A stretch of DNA of 64,000 bases from Fluviicola sp. (GTDB lineage: Bacteria; Bacteroidota; Bacteroidia; Flavobacteriales_D; Crocinitomicaceae). Shown piece after piece: positions 1-9,280 of the stretch (position 1 is its first letter; the number at the start of each line of letters is the position of its first letter). A program made the translations under genes and the position numbers. Location of the stretch: NCBI GenBank assembly GCA_017983675.1, contig JAGOAZ010000002.1, forward strand, positions 62,001-126,000, in the 5' to 3' direction. The notes beneath the pieces were generated by a model. It made no database searches and was not told where the DNA came from. It saw only the letters and a program-made list of their open reading frames with translations.

Positions 1-1
1 G

Positions 2-1102
2 GACACCATTGAAAAAATTACAAATTTTCATATCGACATTCCTGGTAAAGATTATAATTCATTTGCTTTTAAAAATTTGAATGACAATTATATATCACTA
101 TTTTCTATAAATGCTAGTTCCTTTTATTTAATTGAATATGATATAAATGGTATTGAAATTCAACGGAGTAATTTAATCAGTAATGCTTATAATGTAAAGG
201 GAATTATACAAAATCCCGTCGATTCAACGTACATGATTTTTCATTCGTTAAACAAGGTAAATAAAACCGATAAAAATTTCAACACCATTTTTTCAAATAT
301 ATCTTTAAAAGAGCAGGTTACAAATCGGTACTTTTATTTTCATTATTTCAAATCAGAGATTGATTTAAATCCAATTATTTCTGGGAACTTAGATCCAAAT
401 GCAAATTTAGACACACTTTTTCTTGCAACAGTAACTATTGTGAACGACTCCACTGTTTATGCAAAAACAAAAAAATTCATTGGATTAAGAACAGATGATT
501 TTTCTCCCGATCCTGAAGTCAATTTTAACTTTATAGATGGTGAATTTCAAAATGGTAACTATTACCGGGCTTATTCAACAGAATTTTGTTTATTAGGTGT
601 TCCAAATTGTACTTCAAAGTTTCGGGTATTTAAGCAAGATTCATTAAACAATATTCATTGGGAAAAAGAATTTGGAGGAGATGCTGGATACTTTCAAGCG
701 AAGACACTGGGGTTAAAAGATGGCAGTTGTATTGTTTTTGTTCTTAGAACTAACAGTTCAACAGGTGACATTGACATGCATTATGTTTACATCAACAAAG
801 ACGGAGATATCGTTCCTGGTTTTCTGGATGTTTTAGGGCTAGATGAACTTGAAATTCCTATGAAAGAAACGTTTTCAGTTTTCCCAAATCCAGCAAACGC
901 TACCCTTTCTATTAACAATCAAAAGCTTGAAAACAAGGCTGTACAACTAATGATCAGTGATTTATCAGGAAAGTTAGTTATTGAACAAGCATTCGAAAAA
1001 ACAATTGATATTTCTGGGCTTGAACAAGGAACGTATTTGTATAGTGTCAAAGATATCAATGGGCAAATTTCATCAACAAAATTTGTAAAAACGGATCAAT
1101 AA
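2..1102 (+). CDS. T9SS-sorted secreted protein, 3' part only
   Basis: The frame is open from base 2 with no ATG, so the gene starts left of the window; the only in-window candidate is a weak TTG at 77. About 366 residues are visible. The first ~280 are beta-rich and match no family I recognise. The last ~75 form a type A T9SS C-terminal sorting domain: FSVFPNPAN, then DLSGK, then GTYLYSV and a basic end. Proteins with this tail cross the outer membrane through the type IX system and are released or anchored to surface lipopolysaccharide. The role of the cargo is unknown. A run of A follows the stop, but I see no clear hairpin. Confidence 0.85.
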   Translation, partial: DTIEKITNFHIDIPGKDYNSFAFKNLNDNYISLFSINASSFYLIEYDINGIEIQRSNLISNAYNVKGIIQNPVDSTYMIFHSLNKVNKTDKNFNTIFSNISLKEQVTNRYFYFHYFKSEIDLNPIISGNLDPNANLDTLFLATVTIVNDSTVYAKTKKFIGLRTDDFSPDPEVNFNFIDGEFQNGNYYRAYSTEFCLLGVPNCTSKFRVFKQDSLNNIHWEKEFGGDAGYFQAKTLGLKDGSCIVFVLRTNSSTGDIDMHYVYINKDGDIVPGFLDVLGLDELEIPMKETFSVFPNPANATLSINNQKLENKAVQLMISDLSGKLVIEQAFEKTIDISGLEQGTYLYSVKDINGQISSTKFVKTDQ

Positions 1103-1149
1103 AAAAAAAGCACAATAGAGCGTTCAGTTACGTGTGAATTATAGTATTC

Positions 1150-1998
1150 TTACTCATTGATACGCAACCAAAACGATCCACCGTGTTGTTCAACGTTTGC
1201 CGTGTTTTCATGGTTCCAAATTGGTGCTAATTGACTGGCTAATTGCTTGTCTTCAGAAATAAAATAATTCGGTAAAATTGGTTGGTATTTTTTAGGGTTT
1301 GCCAATAAGAAAAACGCCAAACCGTATTGTTCCGAGTAGGCACGATCGCACATGAATTGTGGATAATCGTACGGCAAATAAATATCGTGAATGTGAACAA
1401 TGACTCCTTTTTTCAAGCGCGGTAGTATTTCTAAGAAAAACACCAGTGCATCTGAATTTGGTAAAATTCGGTGTGAATTATCGATAAAAAGGATGTCGTT
1501 TTCTTTCAATTCTTCCACCAAATCAATGGAGCAATTTTCGAAAGGCATTCGGATAATTTTGTCCGCTAACTGATCTATTTCTGCTCGTGGCTGTGGGTCT
1601 ATCGATACAATTGTTGTCGATAATCCAGCATCAGTTTTTGCTTTAAAAGCAACTTTTGTTGAATTTCCTGAACCAATTTCTATGTACGTTGCAGGTCGAA
1701 ATTTGGTAAGCATGGTATAAATACCAATGATGTCTAATCCAGGTAAGAAACCATTGTTCCACGTTGGTTGCAAACTGTCTTTTTCCAATTTGCTGTCTTT
1801 GATTTCCCAAATACGCTCTTTTAATGCTAACATTTCTGTTATGAGTGCTTCGTAGTTTTCTCGTTCGTTATCGATGATGGCATACAATTCGTTGTGTGCT
1901 GGTTTTCCATGCCCGTAACGAGGAGAAAAGTTCACTTTATAATCCAAAAAAACTGTTTGTGTTTTTGGATGCAAGAAATGATAGATTTTTTTTAGCAT
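1150..1998 (-). CDS. Class I SAM-dependent methyltransferase (Methyltransf_24 type)
   Basis: The 282-residue protein has a Rossmann-type SAM site: YIEIGSGNSTKVAF (motif I, about residues 105-118), an acidic turn at SIDPQPR (motif II), and DILFIDNSHR, where the aspartate and histidine resemble the motif of family 24 methyltransferases that modify sugars or small molecules. The substrate cannot be read from the sequence. There is no signal peptide, so it should act in the cytoplasm. It stands alone, with a hairpin terminator region just upstream separating it from the aldehyde dehydrogenase gene. Confidence 0.75.
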   Translation of the reverse strand: MLKKIYHFLHPKTQTVFLDYKVNFSPRYGHGKPAHNELYAIIDNERENYEALITEMLALKERIWEIKDSKLEKDSLQPTWNNGFLPGLDIIGIYTMLTKFRPATYIEIGSGNSTKVAFKAKTDAGLSTTIVSIDPQPRAEIDQLADKIIRMPFENCSIDLVEELKENDILFIDNSHRILPNSDALVFFLEILPRLKKGVIVHIHDIYLPYDYPQFMCDRAYSEQYGLAFFLLANPKKYQPILPNYFISEDKQLASQLAPIWNHENTANVEQHGGSFWLRINE

Positions 1999-2021
1999 AT
2001 TTTTTGAATCGAAAATAATGA

Positions 2022-2056
2022 AAAAGCCCTTACTAGCTGAACTAATAAGGGCTTTT
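2022..2056. terminator. Intergenic hairpin terminator
   Basis: AAAAGCCCTTA (2022-2032) pairs with TAAGGGCTTTT (2046-2056), with an extra inner TAG/CTA pairing. A T-rich stretch follows on the plus strand and an A-run precedes, so it can end transcripts in both directions. It most plausibly ends the minus-strand aldehyde dehydrogenase mRNA before the methyltransferase gene. Confidence 0.8.
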
Positions 2057-2071
2057 ATTTTATCTTATTTT

Positions 2072-3625
2072 TTATAAGTCAAATTTGATACCTTGCGCTA
2101 ATGGCAAGCTGTCCGAATAATTGATTGTATTGGTTTGTCTTCTCATGTACACTTTCCATGCATCAGAACCAGACTCACGTCCACCACCAGTTTCTTTTTC
2201 ACCACCAAATGCACCGCCAATTTCAGCACCAGAAGTACCGATGTTTACATTCGCAATTCCACAGTCTGAACCAGCTTGTGATAAAAATGCTTCTGCTTCT
2301 TTCAAATTATTTGTCATAATTGCAGATGACAATCCTTGTGGCACTCCGTTTTGAATCGCGATAGCATTTTCAAGTCCACCTGAGTATTTCATGATGTACA
2401 AAACAGGCGCGAATGTCTCGTGTTGCACAATTTTGAAGTGATTTTCAGCTTCTGCAATTGCCGGTTTCACGTAGCAACCTGATTCGTAACCAGCACCCGA
2501 TAATACACCGCCTTCTACAACTAATTTACCACCTTCTGCAACCACTTGCGTTAAGGCGTTTTGGTAAGCAGCAACTGCATCTTTGTCAATCAGTGGACCA
2601 ACATGATTGTTTTGATCCAATGGATCACCAATTTGTAATTGGTTGTATGCTTTTACTAAAGCTTCTTTTACTTTGTCGTAAATTGAATCGTGAATGATCA
2701 AACGACGTGTTGACGTACAACGTTGACCAGCAGTTCCAACAGCACCAAATACAGCACCTGGAACAACCATTTTCAAGTCAGCTGTTTCCGTAATGATGAT
2801 TGCATTGTTACCACCTAATTCAAGTAAAGAACGTCCCAAACGACGTCCAACTGCTTCACCAATCGATTTCCCCATACGTGTTGAACCTGTTGCTGAAACC
2901 AATGGAACACGTCCATCGTTTGCCATTATTTTTCCAATTTCAGCATCACCGATAACCAAACAAGATACTCCTTCCGGAACATCATTTGCAGCAAATACTT
3001 CTTGTGTGATTTTTTGACAAGCAATTGCCGTTAACGGCGTTTTTTCTGATGGTTTCCAAATACAAACATCACCACAAACCCAAGCCAATGCTGTATTCCA
3101 ATTCCAAACTGCAACCGGGAAGTTGAACGCAGAAATAATTCCTACGATTCCCAATGGATGGTATTGTTCGTACATTCGGTGACCTGGACGTTCTGAATGC
3201 ATTGTCAAACCGTATAATTGACGGGATAAACCAACTGCAAAGTCACAGATATCAATCATTTCTTGTACCTCACCCAATCCTTCTTGAAGTGATTTCCCCA
3301 TTTCGTAAGAAACCAATTCACCCAACGGTTGTTTGTATGCACGAATTTTTTCAGCTAATTGACGAACGACTTCCCCACGTTTTGGTGCGGGAATCATACG
3401 CCAGCTTAAAAATGCTTCTTGTGCTTTTGCGACTACTGCTTCGTAGTCTGAAGGTGTAGCACTTTTTACAGTTGCAATACACTTTCCATCAACTGGTGAA
3501 TACGATTCGTAAGTAGCACCAGATGTGTTTAACCAATGACTTCCAGTAGAAGCACCAAGGTTTTCAGCATTAATTCCTAATTGGCTGAGCGTTTTTGAAA
3601 TATCAACTTTAGCTGAATGTGACAT
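2072..3625 (-). CDS. amaB: ALDH7-family aldehyde dehydrogenase (aminoadipate-semialdehyde type)
   Basis: This NAD-dependent aldehyde dehydrogenase has 517 residues, the usual family length. The catalytic cysteine is C303 in GTAGQRCTSTRRL and the general base is E269 in LLELGGNN. The C-terminal stretch GGGRESGSDAWK followed by NTINYS and PLAQGIKF is typical of ALDH7 (antiquitin / L-aminoadipate-semialdehyde dehydrogenase), which oxidises the semialdehyde/piperideine-6-carboxylate of lysine catabolism to aminoadipate. The substrate is inferred from family resemblance. No other lysine-degradation gene is nearby. The start is an ATG (MSHSAKVDIS). Confidence 0.88.
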   Translation of the reverse strand: MSHSAKVDISKTLSQLGINAENLGASTGSHWLNTSGATYESYSPVDGKCIATVKSATPSDYEAVVAKAQEAFLSWRMIPAPKRGEVVRQLAEKIRAYKQPLGELVSYEMGKSLQEGLGEVQEMIDICDFAVGLSRQLYGLTMHSERPGHRMYEQYHPLGIVGIISAFNFPVAVWNWNTALAWVCGDVCIWKPSEKTPLTAIACQKITQEVFAANDVPEGVSCLVIGDAEIGKIMANDGRVPLVSATGSTRMGKSIGEAVGRRLGRSLLELGGNNAIIITETADLKMVVPGAVFGAVGTAGQRCTSTRRLIIHDSIYDKVKEALVKAYNQLQIGDPLDQNNHVGPLIDKDAVAAYQNALTQVVAEGGKLVVEGGVLSGAGYESGCYVKPAIAEAENHFKIVQHETFAPVLYIMKYSGGLENAIAIQNGVPQGLSSAIMTNNLKEAEAFLSQAGSDCGIANVNIGTSGAEIGGAFGGEKETGGGRESGSDAWKVYMRRQTNTINYSDSLPLAQGIKFDL

Positions 3626-3640
3626 GTTTTTGTACGATTA

Positions 3641-3656
3641 ATTTGTACAAATTTAC
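3641..3656 (-). promoter_or_regulatory. -7 box overlapped by a 14-bp palindrome, upstream of the ALDH7 gene
   Basis: On the minus strand TAAATTTG (3656-3649) fits the Bacteroidota -7 consensus TAnnTTTG, 23 bases before the start. It overlaps the perfect palindrome AATTTGTACAAATT (3641-3654). A second TTTGTAC lies at about 3630-3636. The overlap suggests a repressor site, but no regulator gene is adjacent. Confidence 0.4.
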
Positions 3657-3709
3657 ACAAATTTTAGCGGAGCTGTTGAATAAGTTGTCACATTTTTATG
3701 TAACTCAAA

Positions 3710-4657
3710 TCACTTGGAAACTTTGCGTGAAAATTCAAATCGACCAATTTTGAAATAGATTTCTCCTTTTTCTTTTTCGTTGGGTTTTGTGACTTTATAA
3801 TCGATAGGTGTATTTAATTTTGTCGCAATGATTGATGTGACCAATGCCAGCACATTCGTGTTTTCAGAAGAGTAAGCATGAGGTATTGAGTTGCTTTTTT
3901 GTTGATTCAATTGAGTCGAAGCAATTGTTGGAGCGTTTTCTATCGGATTGACAGGTAATATAATTTGTTCTTCACTCGGTTTTTCGTGCATATGTTCTTG
4001 TTCAACAGGCTCAACAGGTTTTGGAAACGAACAGGAAATGTAGCTCTTAACTTTTATCAATTCTGGCTGAATTGCTTCTAATTTTTTTTGGCTTTTTCCG
4101 CTATTTTTTTTGTGTGAACGAATTGGTTGATTGGCAACCATCTTTTCTGGTTTGTGTTTTTCAACAGGAACAGTTTGCTTCGAATTAATGGTCACAATCA
4201 ATGCGATACTTGCAGCCACAGCTCCAATACTTAACCAACGCATAGGGATAATGCGACTGGTCTGTTTTTTTAATTGCTCTTTGTTGGGATGACTTAGTTT
4301 TGGTGCAACCAAAGTAGGGTAGGGAGTTGTGTCGAGATCTGGATGTTTAAGTTTCAATTTTGCAACTTGCTTTGCTTGATCTGCTGTTAAAATCCCTTCT
4401 TGTTCGGCAATGAGTGCGCAAGTATAATGCTCAAGCGTAATAGGTTGCGCTGGATTATTAAGGAATAAAAGCGACTTTTCAAAAGCAGCTAGTTGCGCAT
4501 TGTTTTCTAGAAAATGAAACGAATCTGTATCAACAACAAGTTCAGGATGCGCTAATAAAAAACACTGCAATTCAGCCGATTGTTCTTCGGTTAAATTACC
4601 TTCTAATTGGTCCAAATAGAAGGCTTCGTAATTTGCTAATGTTATCAGCGCTTTCAT
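3710..4657 (-). CDS. Putative anti-sigma factor (single-pass membrane protein)
   Basis: The 315-residue protein sits directly behind an ECF sigma gene, with start and stop overlapping by 4 bases (ATGA). Its N-terminus (NYEAFYLDQLEGNLT, then a helical repeat with AHPEL) resembles the N-terminal domain of Bacteroidota anti-sigma factors. One membrane helix follows at about residues 140-160 (SIGAVAASIALIVTI). The rest is a long, low-complexity, probably periplasmic region rich in Lys, Glu, Gln and Pro, ending in a basic stretch. Function is inferred mainly from position and layout; I see no zinc-finger HxxxCxxC motif. Confidence 0.65.
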   Translation of the reverse strand: MKALITLANYEAFYLDQLEGNLTEEQSAELQCFLLAHPELVVDTDSFHFLENNAQLAAFEKSLLFLNNPAQPITLEHYTCALIAEQEGILTADQAKQVAKLKLKHPDLDTTPYPTLVAPKLSHPNKEQLKKQTSRIIPMRWLSIGAVAASIALIVTINSKQTVPVEKHKPEKMVANQPIRSHKKNSGKSQKKLEAIQPELIKVKSYISCSFPKPVEPVEQEHMHEKPSEEQIILPVNPIENAPTIASTQLNQQKSNSIPHAYSSENTNVLALVTSIIATKLNTPIDYKVTKPNEKEKGEIYFKIGRFEFSRKVSK

Positions 4658-5163
4658 GCTATTAATTCAATCTTTCTTATATAGTTCTTCAACGTTTGTC
4701 GTGCGCGAAAGATGTACACTTTTACTTGCGATTCATTCAATTCAGTAATTGTTGCAATTTCTTCGTAGGAATATCCTTCGTAATCACGCAACAAAACAAC
4801 TGACTTTTGAATACTTGGTAATTTGTCCAAGGCTTCGTGTAATTGTGCTTGTAGGTCAAAATGATGTGGATTTTCATGTTGACCAGCGACATCAGTGCCA
4901 TCTAAGGTGCTTAATTTTTGTTCTTTTTTCAACGAATCAAGCGCACAGTGATAGGCTGTTGTAAACAAATAAGACTTTATTTTATCTGCCTGAATTTGTT
5001 CGTGTTTCACCCATACTTTTGCAAATGTTTCTTGTACAATGTCTTCTGCGAGCATTTTATTGCGCATCATACTTACCGCATAACGATAAATCGGATCCGC
5101 ATAATTCTCCACAGCTTTGTTGTAGTCGTTCGTTGTCATTCTCTCGTATCGAATGTAAGACAT
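4654..5163 (-). CDS. ECF-type RNA polymerase sigma factor
   Basis: The 169-residue protein has the two ECF domains: sigma region 2 (MLAEDIVQETFAKVW, core and -10 binding) and region 4 (SYEEIATI, then ESQVKVYIFRARQ, a helix-turn-helix for the -35 element). It would direct RNA polymerase to a stress or envelope regulon under control of the membrane protein encoded next. The first ATG gives MSYIRYER; the second, eight codons on (MTTNDYNK), is also possible and fits the family better. No TAnnTTTG box was found upstream. It is divergent from the SGNH esterase, a possible target. Confidence 0.88.
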   Translation of the reverse strand: MSYIRYERMTTNDYNKAVENYADPIYRYAVSMMRNKMLAEDIVQETFAKVWVKHEQIQADKIKSYLFTTAYHCALDSLKKEQKLSTLDGTDVAGQHENPHHFDLQAQLHEALDKLPSIQKSVVLLRDYEGYSYEEIATITELNESQVKVYIFRARQTLKNYIRKIELIA

Positions 5164-5267
5164 TTAAACGGATTAAAAGTTACAGGTGTTTTTGTTTTTT
5201 TTCAGTGAATTAACTTTTTATCACCTACTTGTGATTAATTGTGAAGTAGTTACATCGTTTTTCTCCT

Positions 5268-5275
5268 TACTTTTG
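5268..5275 (+). promoter_or_regulatory. Putative -7 box for the SGNH esterase
   Basis: TACTTTTG matches TAnnTTTG exactly, 16 bases before the ATG at 5292. The nearest TTG (5239-5241) is 26 bases away, which is too far for a good -33 element. Confidence 0.4.
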
Positions 5276-5291
5276 TCTTCAAATTGATCGC

Positions 5292-6347
5292 ATGCGTTAT
5301 CTTTTTTTATTAGGAAGTTTGCTTGTTTTACTTGGATTTACCTACGAGTTAAGCAAGGAACAATCGTTTTCATTCGATGAAACAGGTATTTCTTTTCATG
5401 GACGTTTTGATTTTAGTAATAAGCAGGCTCCGAAAGTTTGGGCTCCTGGCGCTTATGTAGCTTTTTCCTTTTCTGGTACGGATTGTTCCATAACGTTATT
5501 GGACGAAATGAAGTACGGCAATCACCATAACTACATACACGTTGTGGTAGATGGCGTCCCGAAACGTATCAAGTTAACAGGGAAATTTAACAGAATTAGC
5601 ATTGCTAATGGTTTAACAGATACCATTCACCACGTAACCATCTGCAAAGACACAGAAAGCGCAATTGGTTTTATTCAGTTTCATGAAATTATTTGCGATA
5701 AATTAGTGCCATCTCCAATAAAGCAATTACCAATCATCGAATTTATTGGTGATTCTATCACTTGTGGAAATGGAAGTGATCTGAGTATATCGGATTGCAG
5801 TACGGCGGATTGGTACGATCAACATAATGCGTACGATGCTTATGGGCCGACAGTGGCACGCGCTTTAGGAATGGATTATTTACTTTCATCCGTTTCAGGA
5901 ATTGGTTTGACAAGAAGTTGTTGTGGGAAAAAGTACACTTTGCCAGAAGTATATCACACAATCGATTTTCAACCAAAAGGGAAGCACTGGAATCTTTCAT
6001 CACAGCGACCAGCTATTATTTGCATTACCTTGGGTCAAAACGATGGTTTACAAAACGAAACACTCTTTGTACAAAAGTATATTGGTTTTATTCAACACTT
6101 AAAAACAATCAATCCTACGGCGAAAATTGTGTGCTGTTCTAGTCCAATGGCTACAGAAACGTTGAGTCAATTTCATGCACATGTATTGCCAAAAGTGACG
6201 CATTATTTTGCGCAACAAAACGATTCGCTCGTGCAACATTTTTTATACGAAGGACATTTTCGTAGCGGTTGTGATGCGCATCCAACAATAGCTGAACACA
6301 AACTAATCGCCCAACAATTAACTTCTTTTTTAGGGCAATTACAATAA
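5292..6347 (+). CDS. Secreted SGNH/GDSL esterase, carbohydrate esterase family 2-like
   Basis: The 351-residue protein starts with a signal peptide (RYLFLLGSLLVLLGFTYEL). Residues ~30-130 look like the jelly-roll CE2 N-terminal domain (SFHGRFDF near the start). The SGNH hydrolase domain follows: the nucleophile serine is S155 in EFIGDSITCGNG, the glycine/asparagine blocks are TLGQNDG, and the histidine is H330 in GCDAHPT. CE2 enzymes remove acetyl groups from xylan or other glycans, so a periplasmic or surface deacetylase is likely. The exact glycan is unknown. It is divergent from an ECF sigma/anti-sigma pair. Confidence 0.8.
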   Translation: MRYLFLLGSLLVLLGFTYELSKEQSFSFDETGISFHGRFDFSNKQAPKVWAPGAYVAFSFSGTDCSITLLDEMKYGNHHNYIHVVVDGVPKRIKLTGKFNRISIANGLTDTIHHVTICKDTESAIGFIQFHEIICDKLVPSPIKQLPIIEFIGDSITCGNGSDLSISDCSTADWYDQHNAYDAYGPTVARALGMDYLLSSVSGIGLTRSCCGKKYTLPEVYHTIDFQPKGKHWNLSSQRPAIICITLGQNDGLQNETLFVQKYIGFIQHLKTINPTAKIVCCSSPMATETLSQFHAHVLPKVTHYFAQQNDSLVQHFLYEGHFRSGCDAHPTIAEHKLIAQQLTSFLGQLQ

Positions 6348-6349
6348 AA

Positions 6350-6381
6350 AAAAGGATGCTAATTTGATTTAGCACCCTTTT
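6350..6381. terminator. Bidirectional terminator between convergent genes
   Basis: AAAAGG-A-TGCTAA pairs with TTAGCA-C-CCTTTT with one A/C mismatch and a 6-base loop; A and T runs flank the stem. It serves the convergent esterase and accC genes. Confidence 0.8.
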
Positions 6382-6401
6382 CAATAATCGTTATTCAACT
6401 A

Positions 6402-7736
6402 TTAAAATTCAAATGTTTCCATGAATTTTGTAGTGAAATCTCCTTCTCTAAATTTTGGATCATCCATCAATTTTTGGTGAAAAGGAATCGTTGTTTTTAC
6501 ACCTTCAATGATATACTCATCTAAAGCACGTTTCATTTTCAAGATTGCTTCTTCACGTGTTTGCGCGACAACAATCAATTTTCCAATCATCGAGTCATAA
6601 TTTGACGGGATAACATAACCAGCATATGCATGCGTATCAATACGCACACCATGACCACCTGGAGAGTGGTAACTAGTTATTTTTCCTGGAGACGGTCTGA
6701 AATCATTGTATGGATCTTCCGCATTGATACGACACTGAATAGCGTGCATTAAAGGGAAGTAATTTTTACCTGATATTTTCTCGCCTGCAGCAATTTTGAT
6801 TTGTTCTTTAATTAAATCAAAATTGATCACTTCTTCAGTAATTGTGTGTTCAACTTGAATACGTGTGTTCATTTCCATGAAATAGAAATCACGATTCTTG
6901 TCAACTAAGAATTCAACTGTTCCAACACCTTCGTATCTAACCGCTTTCGCAGCTTTGATTGCAGCGTCACCCATTCGTTCACGCAAATCATCTGTCATAA
7001 ATGGAGAAGGTGTTTCTTCTACCAATTTTTGGTGACGACGTTGAATCGAACAATCACGTTCTGAAAGGTGACAAGCATTTCCGTATTGATCACCAGCAAT
7101 TTGAATCTCGATATGACGTGGTTCTTCAATGAATTTCTCCATGTAAATACCATCATTTCCAAATGCAGCACCAGCCTCTTGACGAGCAGAATCCCATGCG
7201 TTTTCCATTTCGTCTTTGTTCCATACGATACGCATTCCTTTACCACCACCACCGGCAGTAGCTTTCAAGATTACTGGGTAACGAACAACTTCAGCAGTTG
7301 CAAAAGCATCGTCTAAATCAGTTAATAAACCTTTTGAACCAGGAATACAAGGAACTCCAGCAGCAATCATTGTTGCTTTTGCTGTTGCTTTATCACCCAT
7401 ACCAGCAATTTGTTCTGGTAATGCACCAATAAATTTGATGCCGTGTTCTTGACATACTTTTGAGAATTTTTCATTCTCAGACAAGAAACCATAACCTGGG
7501 TGAATTGCATCCGCATTTGTAATTTCAGCAGCTGCAATGATGTTTGGTATAGATAAGTATGATTTACTGCTTACAGCTGGTCCAATACAGACAGCTTCAT
7601 CAGCAAAGCGAACGGGTAAGCTATCTTTATCAGCAGTCGAATAAACAGCTACTGTTTTGATGCCCATTTCTTTACACGTACGAATGATGCGCAAAGCAAT
7701 CTCACCACGATTGGCAATTAATATTTTTTTAAACAT
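6402..7736 (-). CDS. accC: Acetyl-CoA carboxylase, biotin carboxylase subunit
   Basis: The enzyme carboxylates biotin on AccB using ATP and bicarbonate, the first half-reaction of malonyl-CoA synthesis. The 444 residues match the usual length. Visible signatures are the N-terminal [14 protein letters not shown], the ATP-grasp glycine loop [13 protein letters not shown] (~residues 159-171), [14 protein letters not shown] and the C-terminal domain (CRINAEDP). It is the last gene of a DUF177-rpmF-plsX-fabH-accB-accC run, 45 bases behind accB. The carboxyltransferase subunits are not in this window. Confidence 0.97.
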   Translation of the reverse strand: MFKKILIANRGEIALRIIRTCKEMGIKTVAVYSTADKDSLPVRFADEAVCIGPAVSSKSYLSIPNIIAAAEITNADAIHPGYGFLSENEKFSKVCQEHGIKFIGALPEQIAGMGDKATAKATMIAAGVPCIPGSKGLLTDLDDAFATAEVVRYPVILKATAGGGGKGMRIVWNKDEMENAWDSARQEAGAAFGNDGIYMEKFIEEPRHIEIQIAGDQYGNACHLSERDCSIQRRHQKLVEETPSPFMTDDLRERMGDAAIKAAKAVRYEGVGTVEFLVDKNRDFYFMEMNTRIQVEHTITEEVINFDLIKEQIKIAAGEKISGKNYFPLMHAIQCRINAEDPYNDFRPSPGKITSYHSPGGHGVRIDTHAYAGYVIPSNYDSMIGKLIVVAQTREEAILKMKRALDEYIIEGVKTTIPFHQKLMDDPKFREGDFTTKFMETFEF

Positions 7737-7781
7737 ACTTTTTTGTTTTGTTCAAATCATTTTGACCAAACGGTCTAAAAT

Positions 7782-8258
7782 TTATGCAGGATCTACCAAG
7801 AATAATGGTTGATCGTATTCAACTGGAGTTGCATCATCAACAAGTACTTTTACAATTTTACCTGATAATTCTGATTCAATCTCGTTGAATAATTTCATTG
7901 CTTCGATGATACATACTGTATCACCTTTGTTGATCGTTTGACCAACAGAAACAAACGCATCTTTGTCTGGTCCAGCAGAACGGTAGAATGTACCGATCAT
8001 TGGCGATTTCACCACGATGTACTTGTCGTCCTCACTAACTGCAGGAGCTGCAGGAGTTGCAACTGGAGCAGCAGGTGCTGCAGCAGGAGCCGCTATTGGC
8101 GCAGCAGCAGGAGCAGTAGCTTGCACATAAATTGGCGCATCTGCTTTTTGTTTCTCCGATTTAATCGTGATTTTAAAGTCTTTTTGCTCAATTTCTACTT
8201 CTGTAACACCGGATTTTGCTACAAACTTTATTAAGTCTTGGATTTCATTTAGATTCAT
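7782..8258 (-). CDS. accB: Biotin carboxyl carrier protein of acetyl-CoA carboxylase
   Basis: The 158-residue protein has a short N-terminal domain, a flexible Ala/Pro linker (~residues 47-73, almost all A, P, V, T) and a C-terminal biotinyl domain. Biotin is attached to K122 in [12 protein letters not shown], the standard AMKL motif. It shuttles carboxybiotin from AccC to the carboxyltransferase. It lies between fabH and accC in the same direction, so stoichiometric co-expression with accC is expected. Confidence 0.97.
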   Translation of the reverse strand: MNLNEIQDLIKFVAKSGVTEVEIEQKDFKITIKSEKQKADAPIYVQATAPAAAPIAAPAAAPAAPVATPAAPAVSEDDKYIVVKSPMIGTFYRSAGPDKDAFVSVGQTINKGDTVCIIEAMKLFNEIESELSGKIVKVLVDDATPVEYDQPLFLVDPA

Positions 8259-8287
8259 ATCGTACTAAGTTTTATAGTTTATATTTT

Positions 8288-9277
8288 TTATGAATTGTAC
8301 GCCCATTTTAAGTAAACAGCTCCCCAAGTAAATCCACCACCAAAGGCAGATAAAATAAGGTTGTCTCCTTTTTTAAGCTGTGATTCCCAGTCCCATAAAC
8401 ACAATGGTAATGTCCCAGCAGTGGTGTTTCCATAGCGTTGTATGTTCACCATTACTTTTTCTGAGGGCAATCCCATTCTGTTTGCTGTTGCATCGATAAT
8501 ACGCAAATTTGCTTGATGTGGCACCAACCAATCTACATCGTCAGATGTGAGGTTGTTTCGTTCCATTATTTCAGCTGAAACTTCTGCCATATTTGTTACG
8601 GCAAACTTAAACACTTGCTTTCCTTCTTGTTTCACGAAGTGCATGCGTTGATCAACTGTTTCATGTGTTGGTGGATTTGCAGAACCTCCACCTGGTTGGA
8701 TTAAATATTGACGTCCAGAACCATCACTGCGAAGAATACTGTCTTGAATACCTAATCCTTCTGTATTTGGTTCTAATAATACAGCACCTGCACCATCGCC
8801 AAAAATAACACAAGTTGTTCTGTCTTCGTAATCTAAAATGGAACTCATTTTGTCTACTCCAACAACGATAATTTTTTTATATTTTCCTGATTCAATAAAA
8901 CTTGAAGCAGTAGAAAGGGCATAGATAAATCCTGAACAAGCAGCAATTAAATCAAATCCCCAAGCATTTGACAAACCTGCTTTGTCAGAAATAACGTTTG
9001 CTGTACTCGGGAATGGATAATCGGGAGTAACAGTAGCACAAATTACTAGGTCAATGTCAAGCGGATTTGTATTTGTTTTTTCAAGCAAACCTTTGATTGC
9101 GCCCGCACCCATATCGGAACTAGCACCATCTCTTAAAATACGACGTTCTTTTATCCCTGTTCGAGAAGTAATCCACTCGTCAGATGTATCAACGATTTTT
9201 GCTAAATCCTCATTTGTAACTACTTCATCTGGAAGATAGCCACAAACACCTGTAATTGCTGCTGTGATTTTACTCAT
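8288..9277 (-). CDS. fabH: 3-oxoacyl-ACP synthase III
   Basis: KAS III condenses acetyl-CoA (or a branched starter) with malonyl-ACP to begin fatty-acid synthesis. The 329 residues carry the full Cys-His-Asn triad: C114 ([10 protein letters not shown]), H254 ([10 protein letters not shown]) and N284 (RYGNTTAGT). It lies 3 bases behind plsX, so translational coupling is likely. Which starter unit is preferred cannot be read from these motifs, though branched-chain starters are common in the phylum. Confidence 0.97.
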   Translation of the reverse strand: MSKITAAITGVCGYLPDEVVTNEDLAKIVDTSDEWITSRTGIKERRILRDGASSDMGAGAIKGLLEKTNTNPLDIDLVICATVTPDYPFPSTANVISDKAGLSNAWGFDLIAACSGFIYALSTASSFIESGKYKKIIVVGVDKMSSILDYEDRTTCVIFGDGAGAVLLEPNTEGLGIQDSILRSDGSGRQYLIQPGGGSANPPTHETVDQRMHFVKQEGKQVFKFAVTNMAEVSAEIMERNNLTSDDVDWLVPHQANLRIIDATANRMGLPSEKVMVNIQRYGNTTAGTLPLCLWDWESQLKKGDNLILSAFGGGFTWGAVYLKWAYNS

Positions 9278-9280
9278 TAT

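Noticed and set aside
8041-8115. GCAGGAGC-like short repeats suggesting a microsatellite
   Set aside because: They encode the normal Ala/Pro linker of AccB.
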